Under the pieces are notes generated by a model. The model was not told the origin of the DNA and ran no database searches. It was given only the letters and a program-made list of their open reading frames with translations. From Aliishimia sp963678085 (GTDB lineage Bacteria; Pseudomonadota; Alphaproteobacteria; Rhodobacterales; Rhodobacteraceae): 64,000 bases of DNA. The stretch covers positions 186,001 through 250,000 of the forward strand of contig OY782680.1 in assembly GCA_963678085.1 (NCBI GenBank), written 5' to 3'. Below are positions 32,023 through 40,661 of the stretch, in pieces. How positions within the stretch are numbered: the stretch's first letter is position 1; the number at the start of each line of letters is the position of its first letter. The translations under genes and the position numbers were made by a program.

Positions 32023-33830
32023 GCGGTGCAGAAACACGCGAGGCTCTGGACGAGCGCGACGTCTCAATCGGCACCTTTGTCGCGGAGAATGAGAGTTATT
32101 TCGCAGGCGTGTTCGAGCGGCTGCAAAGAGGGCAATTGCCGCTTTGGACGCTAAATATTTGGGGGCTCCTAATCCCGTGGCTTTGGGCGGCGCGGCGCGG
32201 CGTATGGCTGATGTTTTGGCTCGCCCTTGCGGTCGATATGCTGGCGGTGGTTTGCTTGATGCAGGTCGTTAAATTCTCACCGCTGCTGGCTGAGGCTATG
32301 CTCGACCCCGAAGCAAATCGCACACTTGTGGCGCGCTATTCTGGCTGGGTGACAACATATTCTTGGTGCGGAGGGGCCGCTCTGATCCTTGGGCGTCTTT
32401 GGATGGGGGCCTATGCAAATCGCTGGTATTACAGCCAATATACACGTTGGCGGATCAATCATGGCGTGGCGCATGGCGTCTCTGCGCGCCGGGTGATTTT
32501 GGGGGTTGTGATTTTGGCGATTGTTGCGCCGCTCACCACCTATCGCGCCACACAGCTGCGTTTGGATGAGCGCGCGTGCCTTGGTCACATCCGCGCAAGC
32601 GAAACCGTGGCCGATCTGATGACGCAATATGATGCGGCAGATATGGCGACGCTGTCAGCTGCGGTCACTGGCAAGCTGCAAGCTTCACAAGCCAAGTATG
32701 ATGCGCTCAACGCCCTAGACGAGCTGACCGCCGCGCAAAAGTCTGAACGTAGCGCGCTGCGCAAAGAGGTTCGCACCTTGGGCCGCGAACATGGGACGAT
32801 CAATGATCTGCAAGCCATTACCACAAGGGACCGCTTTGATTGCGCCTTTATTGATGATTTCCCAACTCTTGCCCGCATCACGCCGCCACCTGAAACACGC
32901 TATCGCCGGGTGCCCGATGAAGAGGCGCGCGCCGCAGGGGATGAGGATGCAACCAAAGTGATCAAGCAGGTGGCCGATCCGGTTGAAGGGCGCCGGGTGA
33001 ATATCTTTACCTATAACGCAGAAGCAATTGATACCGGCATCAACAAGCTGCGCGCGCAATATGCAGGCTTTTTCGACGCGATGACCAACATCCTGCGCCA
33101 ATCGCTTATTCGGGTCGAAGTGGCCTTTATGCAGACGCCTTGGCCTGTGACCGCCTTCCTGTTTATGGCGCTGGCTTGGGCCTATACCTCGCGGGGGACG
33201 ATGATCTTTGTGGCCTCCTCGCTGGCCTTCCTGGCTGTGTTTGAGCTGTGGCAGATTGCGATGCAAACCATGGCGCTGGTGGTTGTGGCAACGGCGATAT
33301 GTGTCTTTGTCGGGCTGCCGGTGGGGATTTGGATGGCGAAGAACAAGTATTTCCGATGGATCACAGAGCCGGTGCTGGATGTGATGCAAACCATCCCGTC
33401 GCTAAGCTACCTGGTTCCGGCGGTTGCCTTCTTTGGGATTTCACAGCCCCCGGCGGTGCTTGCGACGGTGATTTTCGCTATTCCTCCGATGGTAAAGCTC
33501 ACCGCGCTTGGCATCTTGCAAGTGCCCGAAAGCACCAAGGAAGCCGCGCTTGCCTTTGGCGCGTCCGAGCGGCAGCTCTTGCGCAAAGTGGAATTACCGA
33601 TGGCGATCCCGTCGATCATGGCAGGGCTCAACCAAACGATCATGTTGGCATTGTCCATGGCAACGATTTCGGCCTTTATTGGCGCGGCTGGTCTGGGCGC
33701 GCTTGTGACAGAAAGCTTGGGCGATGCACAAGCCGGTAAAGGCCTTCTTGCGGGGATTGCTATTGCCCTTGTGGCGATGATGATCGACCGCATTTTGCGC
33801 GGCATTCGCGCATCCTTCAGCAGAATTTAA
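32019..33830 (+). CDS. Quaternary-amine ABC transporter permease with long N-terminal extension
   Basis: 603 residues, much longer than ProW. The C-terminal 240 residues are a normal OpuAB/ProW permease with TM helices and the EAA-type loop (ESTKEAALAFGASERQLLRKVELPMAIPSIMAG). The N-terminal part adds several TM helices (about 45-95, 115-135, 165-185) and a charged, coiled-coil-like segment at about 205-270 (ALDELTAAQKSERSALRKE). Similar long permeases occur in betaine transporters of marine alphaproteobacteria; what the extension does is not known. Overlaps the ATPase gene by ATGA and precedes the binding-protein gene. Confidence 0.87.
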   Translation: MSGAETREALDERDVSIGTFVAENESYFAGVFERLQRGQLPLWTLNIWGLLIPWLWAARRGVWLMFWLALAVDMLAVVCLMQVVKFSPLLAEAMLDPEANRTLVARYSGWVTTYSWCGGAALILGRLWMGAYANRWYYSQYTRWRINHGVAHGVSARRVILGVVILAIVAPLTTYRATQLRLDERACLGHIRASETVADLMTQYDAADMATLSAAVTGKLQASQAKYDALNALDELTAAQKSERSALRKEVRTLGREHGTINDLQAITTRDRFDCAFIDDFPTLARITPPPETRYRRVPDEEARAAGDEDATKVIKQVADPVEGRRVNIFTYNAEAIDTGINKLRAQYAGFFDAMTNILRQSLIRVEVAFMQTPWPVTAFLFMALAWAYTSRGTMIFVASSLAFLAVFELWQIAMQTMALVVVATAICVFVGLPVGIWMAKNKYFRWITEPVLDVMQTIPSLSYLVPAVAFFGISQPPAVLATVIFAIPPMVKLTALGILQVPESTKEAALAFGASERQLLRKVELPMAIPSIMAGLNQTIMLALSMATISAFIGAAGLGALVTESLGDAQAGKGLLAGIAIALVAMMIDRILRGIRASFSRI

Positions 33831-33856
33831 ACAGCAGACAAACAGGGAGACACCAC

Positions 33857-34810
33857 ATGAAACATCTGCTTAAAACCACCGCTTTAACGGCGGCCCTTCT
33901 GTCAGGCACAGCAGCCATGGCACAAGAAAAGATCATGATCTCTGATCCAAGCTGGAACGGCGCGCGTGCCATCGGCCATGTGATCAAAGCGATCGTTGAA
34001 AATGAGATGGGCGGCGAGGCTGAAATCCTTACTGGGATGAACCAGCAGCCGGTCATCTTTGCCGGTATGGACAAGGGCGATGGCTCCATTGATGTGCATC
34101 CCGATATGTGGATGCCCAACTGGCAAACGGCTTGGGATGAATATATCGACGGCACAGGCGGTGTGAAAACCAATGGCGGCTATGCGGGCACGTCACTGCT
34201 TTATGTACCCTCCTATATGTCCGACAAAATCAGCTCCATCGAAGATCTTAAGAACCCCGAAATCGCCGCCATGTTTGACACCGATGGCGATGGAAAAGGT
34301 GAATATTGGGCGGGCGATGTGACCTGGGCCTCCACCAAACGCTGGCAGATCAAATTCAAATCCTATGGCCTTGATGAGCTTTGGGAGCCGAATGTTGTTT
34401 CCGGGGACACTTTCAAAGCAGGCCTTGCCGCGGCCTATGCCGCCTCTCAGCCGCAGCTCTTTTACTATTGGACGCCCGAGGCGCTGCATGTGCAATATGA
34501 TCTGACGGCTTTGGAAGAGCCTGCGCGTTTTGATGGCTGTGAAGATCTGGATCTGGACGCAGAGAACTGGCTGGAAGTGTCAGAGTTCGAATGCGCCGGA
34601 ACCGCAGCAACCGTATATGTCGCCTACTCCGCCTCGCTTGAACAGCGTAACCCGGCTGTTGCTAAAATGCTTGGCAATATCTCTTTGACCGGCAAAGAAG
34701 TTGGCGGCTGGATCCAAGAGATGTTCGAGGAAAAGCGCGACCCAGCCGAAGTGGCCGAAGAGTGGATCGCCGACAATCAAGAGATTGTTGACGGCTGGAT
34801 CAACGGCTGA
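33857..34810 (+). CDS. Glycine betaine/choline-type ABC transporter substrate-binding protein
   Basis: 317 residues with a cleavable signal peptide (MKHLLKTTALTAALLSGTAAMA) and the OpuAC/ProX fold: KIMISDPSWNGARAIGHVIKAIVE, MDKGDGSIDVHPDMWMPNW and FYYWTPEALHVQYDL. Aromatic residues Trp and Tyr spread through the pocket, as needed to bind a trimethylammonium group. It delivers its ligand to the permease and ATPase encoded upstream. The ligand could be glycine betaine, carnitine, choline, DMSP or another methylated compound; the adjacent GcvT fusion favours one that is catabolised. Confidence 0.88.
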   Translation: MKHLLKTTALTAALLSGTAAMAQEKIMISDPSWNGARAIGHVIKAIVENEMGGEAEILTGMNQQPVIFAGMDKGDGSIDVHPDMWMPNWQTAWDEYIDGTGGVKTNGGYAGTSLLYVPSYMSDKISSIEDLKNPEIAAMFDTDGDGKGEYWAGDVTWASTKRWQIKFKSYGLDELWEPNVVSGDTFKAGLAAAYAASQPQLFYYWTPEALHVQYDLTALEEPARFDGCEDLDLDAENWLEVSEFECAGTAATVYVAYSASLEQRNPAVAKMLGNISLTGKEVGGWIQEMFEEKRDPAEVAEEWIADNQEIVDGWING

Positions 34811-34830
34811 TCCCTAGCCCATGAAGAAAA

Positions 34831-34853
34831 GGCCGCCCCATTTGTGGGCGGTC
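34831..34853 (+). terminator. Hairpin after the betaine-type transporter operon
   Basis: GGCCGCCCC, a short ATTT loop and GTGGGCGGTC form a strong GC stem 20 bases after the binding-protein stop. No long T run follows. Confidence 0.6.
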
Positions 34854-34946
34854 TAAGCGGTTTTCGCCCTGCTTCGAAAAGCAGACCTCTCTTTGTTAAC
34901 CAATTGCGTTTATAGTATGGGTAGCGAAAAGAGTTGGAAGGGCGAA

Positions 34947-36047
34947 ATGGTAAAGAGTACTCCTGGGGCGCGTATTTGCCTCAACATGATCGTGAAGAAC
35001 GAAGCGCATGTCATCGCGCGGTGCTTGTCGCATCTTAAGCCGCTGATCTCGCATTGGGTGATTGTGGACACGGGCTCAACCGATGGCACGCAAGAGATCA
35101 TTCGCGCTGAGCTGGCCGGGATTGAAGGCAGCTTGCATGAACGTCCTTGGGTGAATTTCGGCCATAACCGCAGTGAGGCAATTGCCCTGGCCGATGGTAA
35201 GGCTGACTATATCTTCACCATTGATGCGGATGAAATATTGCAGATTGAACAGGGATTCACCTGGGGCGATCTGAGCCATGACATCTATATGGTAATGAAA
35301 AAGCGGGGCGCGCGCAGCTATCGGATCCCCTCTTTGGTGCGTGATGGCTTGGGCTGGCATTGGGTCGGCGCGCTGCATGAATATATCGAATCCGATACCG
35401 CTGAGACCAGATCGCATCTCGATGGCATTGTCATTGACTCGCCCACCGAAGGGGCGCGCTCGCTCGATCCGCATAAATACCGCCGTGATGCTCTGATCTT
35501 AGAGGCGGCGCTGCTTGACGATCCAGATAGCACCCGCAACGTGTTTTACTTGGCGCAGTCTTATCGCGATTGCGACGATAATGAACTGGCCTTGCGCTGG
35601 TATCGGCGGCGTGTGGAGATGGGCGGCTGGATCGAAGAAATCTTCATGTCCAAGCTCAATATCGCCCGGATTTTGCAACGCATGGGCGCGCTTTGGTCCG
35701 AGCAGCTTACCGCCTTTCTAGAGGCCCATGCCACGCTCCCCAGCCGCCCTGAGGCGCTTTATGATCTGGGTTGCGCCTGCCGGGATCGCGGCGATTGGCC
35801 AAATGCTTGGCTGTTCTTAAGCGCCGCAATGCGGATAGCCCCCAACCCCGCCCATGTCCTGTTCTTAGAGCCAGAAGTCGCGCAGTGGCGCGCCAAGCTT
35901 GAGGCGTCCGTGGCCTCTTACTATTCGGGGCATTGGCAAACGAGCGTTGATCTATCCGATGAGCTTTTAACCGAAGGGCATCTGCCTGAGCGCCTGAGCG
36001 ATCAAGTGCGCGAAAACAAACGTCTCGCGCAGGCGCGGCTTGCGTGA
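34947..36047 (+). CDS. Family 2 glycosyltransferase
   Basis: 366 residues. The GT-A start is ICLNMIVKNEAHVIARCLSHL, followed by WVIVDTGSTDGTQEII and the DxD-like site YIFTIDADEIL; the C-terminal half is TPR-like helical (LAQSYRDCDDNELALRWYRRR, LYDLGCACRDRGDWPNAW). Such enzymes transfer a sugar to a peptide, lipid or surface polymer in the cytoplasm. I chose ATG 34947, preceded by GGAAGG, over the upstream ATG at 34917. Monocistronic; the acceptor is unknown. Confidence 0.8.
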   Translation: MVKSTPGARICLNMIVKNEAHVIARCLSHLKPLISHWVIVDTGSTDGTQEIIRAELAGIEGSLHERPWVNFGHNRSEAIALADGKADYIFTIDADEILQIEQGFTWGDLSHDIYMVMKKRGARSYRIPSLVRDGLGWHWVGALHEYIESDTAETRSHLDGIVIDSPTEGARSLDPHKYRRDALILEAALLDDPDSTRNVFYLAQSYRDCDDNELALRWYRRRVEMGGWIEEIFMSKLNIARILQRMGALWSEQLTAFLEAHATLPSRPEALYDLGCACRDRGDWPNAWLFLSAAMRIAPNPAHVLFLEPEVAQWRAKLEASVASYYSGHWQTSVDLSDELLTEGHLPERLSDQVRENKRLAQARLA

Positions 36048-36060
36048 AACGGAAAGAGGA

Positions 36061-36489
36061 TCATTCTTTACAATAATCGCATGTTTTTGGATGAACCTCT
36101 GTAATCCGCGTTTCCCTTAACCGTTGCACAAGGCTTTCCTCAATCTCGTCCAAGACTTTCGCGACCCGGATTTGCAGAGTCGCCTCAACGCTACAATGTA
36201 ACGGTTCTGAACTGCGCGCGCCCCCTGAAACGAGCCGCTCATCTAGGGCCAGATAAACATCTGCTAGGGTGATGCTGTCGGGGGGCTGCGCCAATCGCCA
36301 ACCGCCCGAATGCCCTTTCTCAGACGATAAAAGCCCCGCTTCCCGGAGTTTGCCCAGCACGCGCCGAACCACCACCGGGTTTGTACCAGCATGAGCGGCG
36401 ATATCCGCGGATGTACGCACGCGCTTTGGGTCAGCCGCCATATGGCTCAGCGTGTGCAGGGCCAACGAGAGACGGCTATTGCGCTTCAT
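36061..36489 (-). CDS. Rrf2 family transcriptional regulator
   Basis: 142 residues. The winged helix starts MKRNSRLSLALHTLSHMA and continues SADIAAHAGTNPVVVRRVLGKLREAGLLSS. Only one Cys (about residue 99, in PLHCSVE) lies in the region where IscR/NsrR hold three cluster cysteines, and two more are at the very end (CDYC). A canonical Fe-S cluster is therefore unlikely, though a thiol or metal switch is possible. It is divergent from the COG0523 gene across a 17-base palindrome, so it may control that gene. Confidence 0.85.
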   Translation of the reverse strand: MKRNSRLSLALHTLSHMAADPKRVRTSADIAAHAGTNPVVVRRVLGKLREAGLLSSEKGHSGGWRLAQPPDSITLADVYLALDERLVSGGARSSEPLHCSVEATLQIRVAKVLDEIEESLVQRLRETRITEVHPKTCDYCKE

Positions 36490-36540
36490 ATGCAGATTTT
36501 CTCCCTGGCGAGGCGTTGCGAGCCCTATTGCATTTATCTA

Positions 36541-36557
36541 GCAACTATGCAAGTTGC
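36541..36557. promoter_or_regulatory. Palindrome in the Rrf2/COG0523 divergent promoter
   Basis: GCAACT, ATGCA and AGTTGC form a 17-base dyad with six-pair arms, located 33 bases upstream of the COG0523 start and 52 upstream of the Rrf2 gene. It is the best candidate for the operator of the Rrf2 protein. Confidence 0.5.
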
Positions 36558-36589
36558 GTGACTTTCAAGCCGCTTGATGGAGAGCAATC

Positions 36590-37804
36590 ATGTCAGATAC
36601 ACGACTTCCCGTCACTGTCCTTTCTGGATTTCTTGGTTCAGGTAAAACCACCTTGCTGAACCGCGTGCTCAACAATCGCGAAGGGCGGCGCGTGGCAGTC
36701 ATCGTGAATGATATGTCCGAGGTGAATATTGACGCGGATCTGGTACGGGCGGATACTGAGCTTAGCCGGACCGATGAAACGCTGGTAGAGATGTCCAATG
36801 GCTGCATCTGCTGCACTTTGCGCGACGATCTTCTGAATGAAGTGCGCCGCTTGGCCGCCGAAGGGCGCTTTGACTACCTGCTGATTGAAAGCACCGGGAT
36901 TTCTGAACCTCTGCCCGTGGCAGCGACTTTTGATTTCCGCGATGAGTTTGGTGAAAGCCTTTCGGATGTTGCACGACTTGACACGATGGTCACCGTTGTG
37001 GATGCGGTGAACCTGCTTAAGGATTTTTCCAGCCATGATTTCCTGCGTGACCGGGGCGAGGTGATGGGCGAGGAGGATGAGCGCACGCTGGTCCATCTGC
37101 TGACCGATCAGATGGAATTTGCTGATGTGGTTATCTTGAACAAGGTGGCCGATGCGAGCGCCTCTCAAGTGGATGCGGCGCGCAAGATCATTCGTAGCCT
37201 CAATGCGGATGCTGAAATCATTGAGACCAGTTACTCAGAGGTTGCCGCGCAAAAGATCCTGGACACCGGCCTCTTTGATTTTGACAAAGCGCATGAACAT
37301 CCGATGTGGGCTAAAGAGCTGTATGGCTTTGCCGATCATGTGCCGGAGACCGAAGAATATGGCGTAACCTCCTTTGTCTATCGCGCGCGCCAGCCCTTTA
37401 TTCCCGAAAAAGTTCTCGCGGTCCTAAATGGTGATATGCCTGGGGTGATCCGGGCCAAGGGGCATTTCTGGATTGCTACGCGGCCCGAATGGGTGGCCGA
37501 GTTCTCACTTGCTGGGGCATTGTCGAGTGTGCAGCCTATTGGCACTTGGTGGGCTTCTGTCCCGCAAGAGCGTTGGCCGGATCATGAAGCCGCCCGCGAG
37601 TATATGCAGCAACATTGGATCGAGCCTTGGGGCGATCGGCGCCAAGAGCTGGTGTTCATTGGCTCAGGCATTGATTGGCCGGCGCTTAAGGCAAAACTTG
37701 ACGCCTGCTTGGTTCCTGTGACGGCTGCGGCTGGACCTGATGCTTTGCCACTAGATATGCCAGACCCGTTCCCAAATTGGCGACGCGCCCCGGATGCAGC
37801 CTAA
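36590..37804 (+). CDS. COG0523 CobW-family GTPase metallochaperone
   Basis: 404 residues. The N-terminal G domain has Walker A in GFLGSGKTTLLN, the family metal-binding motif GCICCTLRDD (C-x-C-C), LIESTGISEPLPV and NKVAD as the base-recognition motif. The C-terminal CobW_C domain ends with WPALKAKLDACL. COG0523 proteins use GTP hydrolysis to hand over zinc (ZigA/ZNG1), cobalt (CobW) or iron; with no cobalamin or nitrile hydratase genes nearby, zinc delivery is the likeliest. No Zur box was recognised, and an Rrf2 gene lies divergent instead. Confidence 0.88.
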   Translation: MSDTRLPVTVLSGFLGSGKTTLLNRVLNNREGRRVAVIVNDMSEVNIDADLVRADTELSRTDETLVEMSNGCICCTLRDDLLNEVRRLAAEGRFDYLLIESTGISEPLPVAATFDFRDEFGESLSDVARLDTMVTVVDAVNLLKDFSSHDFLRDRGEVMGEEDERTLVHLLTDQMEFADVVILNKVADASASQVDAARKIIRSLNADAEIIETSYSEVAAQKILDTGLFDFDKAHEHPMWAKELYGFADHVPETEEYGVTSFVYRARQPFIPEKVLAVLNGDMPGVIRAKGHFWIATRPEWVAEFSLAGALSSVQPIGTWWASVPQERWPDHEAAREYMQQHWIEPWGDRRQELVFIGSGIDWPALKAKLDACLVPVTAAAGPDALPLDMPDPFPNWRRAPDAA

Positions 37805-37920
37805 AGTAGAAAACGATCCTGTTGAGCCAGCCTTCGCTGCCTCTCGCTACGCTCGAACGCGAATACTGGCACATGATGTTTCAACTTGATCTGTTTTCAC
37901 TCTAAGCATCGCCGGTTCTA

Positions 37921-38832
37921 TCAGCTAAGCTTGAAGATAGCAGCGGGGGTTAACGCGCCCTCCTGCTTTACCTCGCCCGTTTGCAGCCGGTCGATGAGAT
38001 GGGCAAGCACGTTGCGGGTTGCAGCGCCCAGCAGCGCTTTGGGTGTGTCAACATAGATCCGCTCCGCAAGATCTGCGGCGGTGCTGGGGCCTGTTTGCAA
38101 CGCCTCTAAGATTTGCGCCTCGCGCTGTTTGCGATGCTCTATCAACCATTTGAGCCGCGCGGTTGGTTCTGAAATCACCTCGCCATGTCCTGGCAGAAAC
38201 TGGGCCCAATCGCGCCGCGCGAGCTTTTCACAAGAGGCCATAAAATCCGTCAGATCGCCATCGGGGGGCGACACAAGGGAGGAGGCCCAGCCCATCACAT
38301 GATCGGCAGTAAAGCAGATCTCGCCAAGCCTAAGGCAAATATGATTGCCTAAATGACCTGGGGTATGGATCACCTCAAGCTGCCAGCCGTCCCCGTCGAT
38401 CATATCGCCGTCTTTCACGCAGATATCTGGCGCAAAATCGCGATCAATGCCCTCGCCCCCGCCAATATCGCCAGCCTTAGCCAGCTCTTGCATGATTGCA
38501 CTGCGCCCCGCACTTGGCCCGCCAAACGCATAGATCGGGGCACCTGTTTGCACCGACAAGGGGCGCGCTAGGGGCGAGTGATCCAGATGCGTATGCGTGA
38601 CGATGATATGCGAGATGCGCTGATCTGGCCCCACCGCCGCCAAAATCGCTTTAAGATGCGCCTCGCTCGCGGGACCAGGATCAATCACAGCCAGCGCGCG
38701 CGCGCCGACTAGATAGGTGTTCGTACCCCTATAAGTCATGGGCGAGGGGTTGGGCGCGACAATCCGGCGCGTATTTTCAGCCACCTGCATCGGCAAACCA
38801 ATCGGGGGGTCGAAATCATCTGGCGGGTTCAT
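37921..38832 (-). CDS. Metallo-beta-lactamase-fold hydrolase (LACTB2/glyoxalase II-like)
   Basis: 303 residues from ATG 38832 (GGAG site upstream); the frame can be extended by 18 residues to 38886, which would overlap the kinase start. N-terminal metal motif HTHLDHSPLAR (HxHxDH), a second His in EVIHTPGHLGNH, and the late ones in ADHVMGWASSL and LPGHGEVI complete the binuclear zinc site. The C-terminal helical part after about residue 215 is a winged-helix-like extension typical of LACTB2-type proteins. The substrate is unknown; RNA or thioester hydrolysis are both possible. Confidence 0.82.
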   Translation of the reverse strand: MNPPDDFDPPIGLPMQVAENTRRIVAPNPSPMTYRGTNTYLVGARALAVIDPGPASEAHLKAILAAVGPDQRISHIIVTHTHLDHSPLARPLSVQTGAPIYAFGGPSAGRSAIMQELAKAGDIGGGEGIDRDFAPDICVKDGDMIDGDGWQLEVIHTPGHLGNHICLRLGEICFTADHVMGWASSLVSPPDGDLTDFMASCEKLARRDWAQFLPGHGEVISEPTARLKWLIEHRKQREAQILEALQTGPSTAADLAERIYVDTPKALLGAATRNVLAHLIDRLQTGEVKQEGALTPAAIFKLS

Positions 38833-38866
38833 GTATAGAGCTCCAAAAGAAACAGGCGCTCGCTTT

Positions 38867-40186
38867 ATGCTCTTTCGAAAGCTCAAATACTATATGCCAC
38901 GCAGCCTTTATGGCCGCGCCGCGCTGATTTTGATTCTGCCTGTGGTTACGGTGCAATTGGTGGTCTTTGTGCTCTTTGCGCAGCGGCATTTTACCGATGT
39001 CACACAGCAGATGACCAATTCGATGCTGCCTCAGCTTAACTTGGTCTTTGAGACGGTTGGCTCAGTTACATCGGCCACAGAAATCGAAGCATTGCTAGAA
39101 TCGCGCTTGCCTGGTCTGGGAATAGATGTGCAGCCCGTGCCTGATAGTGCGTTGCCCGCGCATGACACACGGCTTTGGTATGATTTTACCGGCACCATCT
39201 TTGCCCCCCTGCTGCGCCAAGAATTTCCGCAAATTCAGCGTATCATCTTGCACGATGATAGTTGGGTGGTGCTGTTTGCGCAAAGCCATGTGGGGCTCGT
39301 GCAAATTGCTTTTGATCGCGATAGGATGTCTGCGGCCAAACCGCACCAGCTTTATGTGAATATGGTGTTCTTTGGGGTGCTGATGACCGTGATTGCCTTT
39401 CTCTATCTGCGCAATCAGCTGCGTCCTATCACCCGTCTTGCTGAGGCGGCAGAGGCCTTTGGGCGCGGGCAGCATTTGCCCTATTCGCCGTCAGGTGCCA
39501 CCGAAGTGCGCGCTGCCGGAGCGGCCTTTGTGAATATGCGCAGCCGGATCGAGCGGCATATTGAGCAGCGCACGCTCCTGCTGTCGGGGGTGAGCCACGA
39601 TTTGCGCACCCCGCTCACACGGTTGAAATTAGGGCTGGCAATGCTCGACGACCCAGAGGGTGCCCCATTGCAACGCGATGTGGAAGAGATGGAGCGCCTG
39701 GTGGACGAGTTTTTGAACTTCGTCAAAGGCGCAAGCGATGGCGAACCGCTGCCGGTTGATCCCATTTCGTTGGTTAAGCAGATGGTGAGCGATGCGCAAC
39801 GCTCGGGCGGTCCTGTGACCTTGGGTGAATGCGAAGGCTCTGGCACGGTGCCTCTTCGAGAGATTGCCTTTCGCCGCGCGATTGACAATCTGATCTCAAA
39901 TGCGGTGCGCTATGGCAATCGGGCTCAGGTCTCGGTCGCCTTAACCGAGCGCGCGCTGCGGGTACGCGTCGAAGATGACGGGCCGGGTATTCCCTATGAT
40001 CTGCGCGCCGAGGCGCAAAAGCCCTTTACCCGCCTGGATCGGGCACGCAATCAAGATCGTGGCGCAGGTGTGGGGCTGGGGCTGGCCATAGCCACCGATA
40101 TTGCACGGGCCCATGGCGGTGTGCTGCGCCTTGGAGAAAGTACAGAACTGGGCGGGCTCTGCGCAGATATCGTCGTTGCTCGGTAA
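38867..40186 (+). CDS. Membrane sensor histidine kinase (EnvZ type), no adjacent response regulator
   Basis: 439 residues: TM helix 1 at about 12-36 (AALILILPVVTVQLVVFVLF), a periplasmic part of about 125 residues, TM helix 2 (MVFFGVLMTVIAFLYL), a HAMP segment (RPITRLAEAAEAFGRG), the H-box SGVSHDLRTPLTRLKL, the N-box DNLISNAVRYG and G-boxes EDDGPGIPY and GAGVGLGLAI. The architecture is complete. The frame begins upstream inside the divergent gene, so I place the start at 38867. A MarR regulator gene follows; no response regulator is in the window. Confidence 0.85.
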   Translation: MLFRKLKYYMPRSLYGRAALILILPVVTVQLVVFVLFAQRHFTDVTQQMTNSMLPQLNLVFETVGSVTSATEIEALLESRLPGLGIDVQPVPDSALPAHDTRLWYDFTGTIFAPLLRQEFPQIQRIILHDDSWVVLFAQSHVGLVQIAFDRDRMSAAKPHQLYVNMVFFGVLMTVIAFLYLRNQLRPITRLAEAAEAFGRGQHLPYSPSGATEVRAAGAAFVNMRSRIERHIEQRTLLLSGVSHDLRTPLTRLKLGLAMLDDPEGAPLQRDVEEMERLVDEFLNFVKGASDGEPLPVDPISLVKQMVSDAQRSGGPVTLGECEGSGTVPLREIAFRRAIDNLISNAVRYGNRAQVSVALTERALRVRVEDDGPGIPYDLRAEAQKPFTRLDRARNQDRGAGVGLGLAIATDIARAHGGVLRLGESTELGGLCADIVVAR

Positions 40187-40214
40187 CAATATATCGCACT
40201 CAAAAGGGAAAAAC

Positions 40215-40649
40215 ATGCCTAACCTGCCCCCAACCACACGCTCCCTGCCCATCGCACTTATCAGAGCAAGAGAAACGGTGATGGCCCCTATCCGGGACAT
40301 GCTATCGGAGACCGGGCTGACAGAGCAACAATGGCGCGTGCTGCGGGTCTTGGCCGAATTTGGGGAAATGGACAGTCATAGCCTTGCCGGGCGCGCAAGC
40401 CTACTCTTGCCCAGCCTGACCCGGATGGCGGTCACACTGCGGGATAAGGGGCTGATTACGCAAGAGCGAGACCCAAAAGACCGCCGCCGCCAGTTGCTGA
40501 ACATCACCGCTTCGGGCCAAGAGCTGATCGACACCTATAGCCCGCAAGCCGCTAAAATCGCGGAAGAGTTCCGCACAATGCTTGGCCCTGAGAAATATGA
40601 AACGCTTTTGGATCTGCTCGCGCTTTTAGACCCGGCGCAGCAAGATTAA
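40215..40649 (+). CDS. MarR family transcriptional regulator (HpaR-like)
   Basis: 144 residues. ATG 40215 has an AAAGGGA site and lies 28 bases after the kinase stop. The winged helix includes LTEQQWRVLRVLAEFGEMDSHSLAGRASLLLPSLTRMAVTLRDKGLITQERDPKDRRRQLLNIT, with the DPKDRR wing. The N-terminal helix RSLPIALIRARETVM resembles regulators of homoprotocatechuate degradation (HpaR). No such genes are nearby, so its targets are unknown. Confidence 0.85.
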   Translation: MPNLPPTTRSLPIALIRARETVMAPIRDMLSETGLTEQQWRVLRVLAEFGEMDSHSLAGRASLLLPSLTRMAVTLRDKGLITQERDPKDRRRQLLNITASGQELIDTYSPQAAKIAEEFRTMLGPEKYETLLDLLALLDPAQQD

Positions 40650-40661
40650 CTACACAAGCTG

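Noticed and set aside
32715..33389. 224-residue open frame opposite the permease gene
   Set aside because: His/Pro/Arg-rich antisense shadow of membrane helices.
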